Shown in pieces: positions 63,270 to 64,000 of a stretch of 64,000 bases of DNA. How positions within the stretch are numbered: the first letter of the stretch is position 1; every line of letters begins with the position of its first letter. A program made the position numbers and the translations under genes. Source of the DNA: Hippopus hippopus (taxonomy: Eukaryota; Mollusca; Bivalvia; Cardiida; Cardiidae); assembly GCA_946811185.2 (NCBI GenBank), contig OX328097.1, positions 8,688,252 to 8,752,251 on the forward strand, written 5' to 3'. The notes under the pieces were generated by a model. That model did not search any database, was not told the origin of the DNA, and was given only the letters and a program-made list of their open reading frames with translations.

Positions 63270-63430
63270 GTATGTCCTGGGTTTCATTAGTACTAAGCTA
63301 AGGCTCTGGGGTGTCTTGCCCAAGGAACTCCCAAGAAAAACTCAGTAATTCCAGTGAGGCTTAAACCTGGGGCCTTCACGTTATGAGTCCTCACATGACT
63401 CTTTACTACTGAGCCACGCGGACACCCCCT
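63270..63430 (-). mobile_element. SINE S3, reversed
   Basis: AAGGAACTCCCAAGAAAAAC (body), GAGGCTTAAACCTGGGGCCT (B-box side) and CTTTACTACTGAGCCACGCG (A-box side). Confidence 0.7.
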
Positions 63431-63434
63431 CCCC

Positions 63435-63760
63435 TTCCAAAAAGAAAAAGAGATATAAATAGTTTTCCTAAAAAAAAATCAGAAATATATGGGGGTATTA
63501 CAGACGAGAGATACATCTATTGGGTATATTAACGGAAATAGTAGATAAGACCTGATAAAGTGGAATATGCTGTTTAATGCAATACATTCTACTCCTTCGC
63601 AATGCGGTGATACAAAGACAAGTCTAGATAATTTTGATACCAGTGGGACCAAGAAGTTAGCTCGAGTTATCAGTGAATAAGGATTTTTAAGTGAACACTA
63701 TCGAGACACCATAGCTTACGTACACAAACTACCAGTATTCAAAGGATTTGAATTTTAATC
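63435..63760. other. Stretch without a recognised feature
   Basis: AT-rich; no gene or family repeat recognised. Confidence 0.4.
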
Positions 63761-63764
63761 TTTG

Positions 63765-63895
63765 AACCTTATTCCCCAACCATTGTTTAAATAATTGTTA
63801 GCCTTATCCCCAAGAATTTTCTAAATTACAAAAAAAAAAAATGCATTTTCCATTGGTTAAGGACAAATAGTCCAGCCATTCAGAAAAAACAAAAA
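63765..63895. mobile_element. Family G element, decayed
   Basis: CCCCAACCATTGTTTAAATA, GCCTTATCCCCAAGAATTTT, then TTTTCCATTGGTTAAGGACA; the return arm is eroded. Confidence 0.55.
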
Positions 63896-63896
63896 T

Positions 63897-64000
63897 AATG
63901 TTATTTCAAAGTTACTTCTTGGAGAAAGGCATCTCCTTATCGGACAGTGTAGATCTAAGATCAGACTGCACGTTATGTGCAGTCTGATCTTGATCTACAC
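63897..64000. mobile_element. Family A element, cut by the window end
   Basis: ATGTTATTTCAAAGTTACTT, CGGACAGTGTAGATCTAAGA, GTGCAGTCTGATCTTGATCT; the right terminus lies beyond the window. Confidence 0.85.

Overview
The window is AT-rich animal nuclear DNA, almost certainly from a bivalve mollusc. The evidence is spliced exons with GT/AG borders, a C1q-domain exon (C1q proteins are greatly expanded in bivalves), a SPEC3/Stum-type membrane exon, tRNA-derived SINEs, and a very dense load of short palindromic non-autonomous DNA elements. No bacterial-type operon, CRISPR array, rRNA gene or convincing functional tRNA gene is present. The species cannot be fixed from the sequence alone.

The only gene I can assemble is on the + strand at about 16.6-23.4 kb. 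Six exons (16633-17045, 17620-17944, 18598-19067, 20646-20829, 21671-21920, 22939-23407) have mutually compatible splice phases at all five junctions and an open frame of about 703 residues. In order it encodes a C1q domain, a DRE-TIM/HMGL-like metallolyase barrel, a helical C-terminal region and one canonical EF-hand. Its 5' end (signal peptide, start codon) was not found. A second gene is seen only as one exon on the minus strand (34212-34385), which encodes a two-pass membrane segment of the SPEC3/Stum type. Upstream of that exon in transcription order are at least four decayed tandem copies of its 5' half, each with its own splice acceptor. A TATA box with a short splice-donor-bearing leader at 45.17-45.23 kb looks like the promoter of a further + strand gene whose body is not visible.

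The rest is mostly repeats. Family A (about 30 copies) is a 60-65 bp hairpin with a CAGACTGCACG core inside a roughly 200 bp element bounded by TTAA. Family B (about 22 copies) is a 240-270 bp element with GAGCCATGCTCTG termini and a CAGCCTGCGCRGWCYGCGCAGGCTG core. Family C (more than 25 copies) is a 215-240 bp piggyBac-like element (TTAA + CCCTTTACC termini) with a GGAGAAAATGCTGG hairpin. Family D (3 copies) has GGCCTGCAACACGCG termini and a B-like core. Families E-K are larger palindromic or inverted-repeat elements, among them a 2 kb foldback at 35.3-37.3 kb. Several insertions are nested (C in B, E in B, D in C), giving a relative chronology.

Tandem DNA includes a ~72 bp minisatellite carrying CRE-like TGACGTCA sites (13.2-13.9 kb), a ~80 bp minisatellite carrying CTATAAAAG (25.9-26.2 kb), 700 bp of GGTA/GGTT (62.4-63.07 kb), and several shorter microsatellites. 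Region by region: 0-16 kb repeats only; 16-24 kb the C1q-barrel-EF-hand gene with repeat-filled introns; 24-34 kb repeats; 34-35 kb SPEC3-like exon and its decayed copies; 35-37.4 kb foldback; 37-45 kb repeats; 45.2 kb putative promoter; 46-49 kb repeats; 49.9-51.4 kb a less repetitive, GC-richer stretch that I could not interpret; 52-64 kb repeats.
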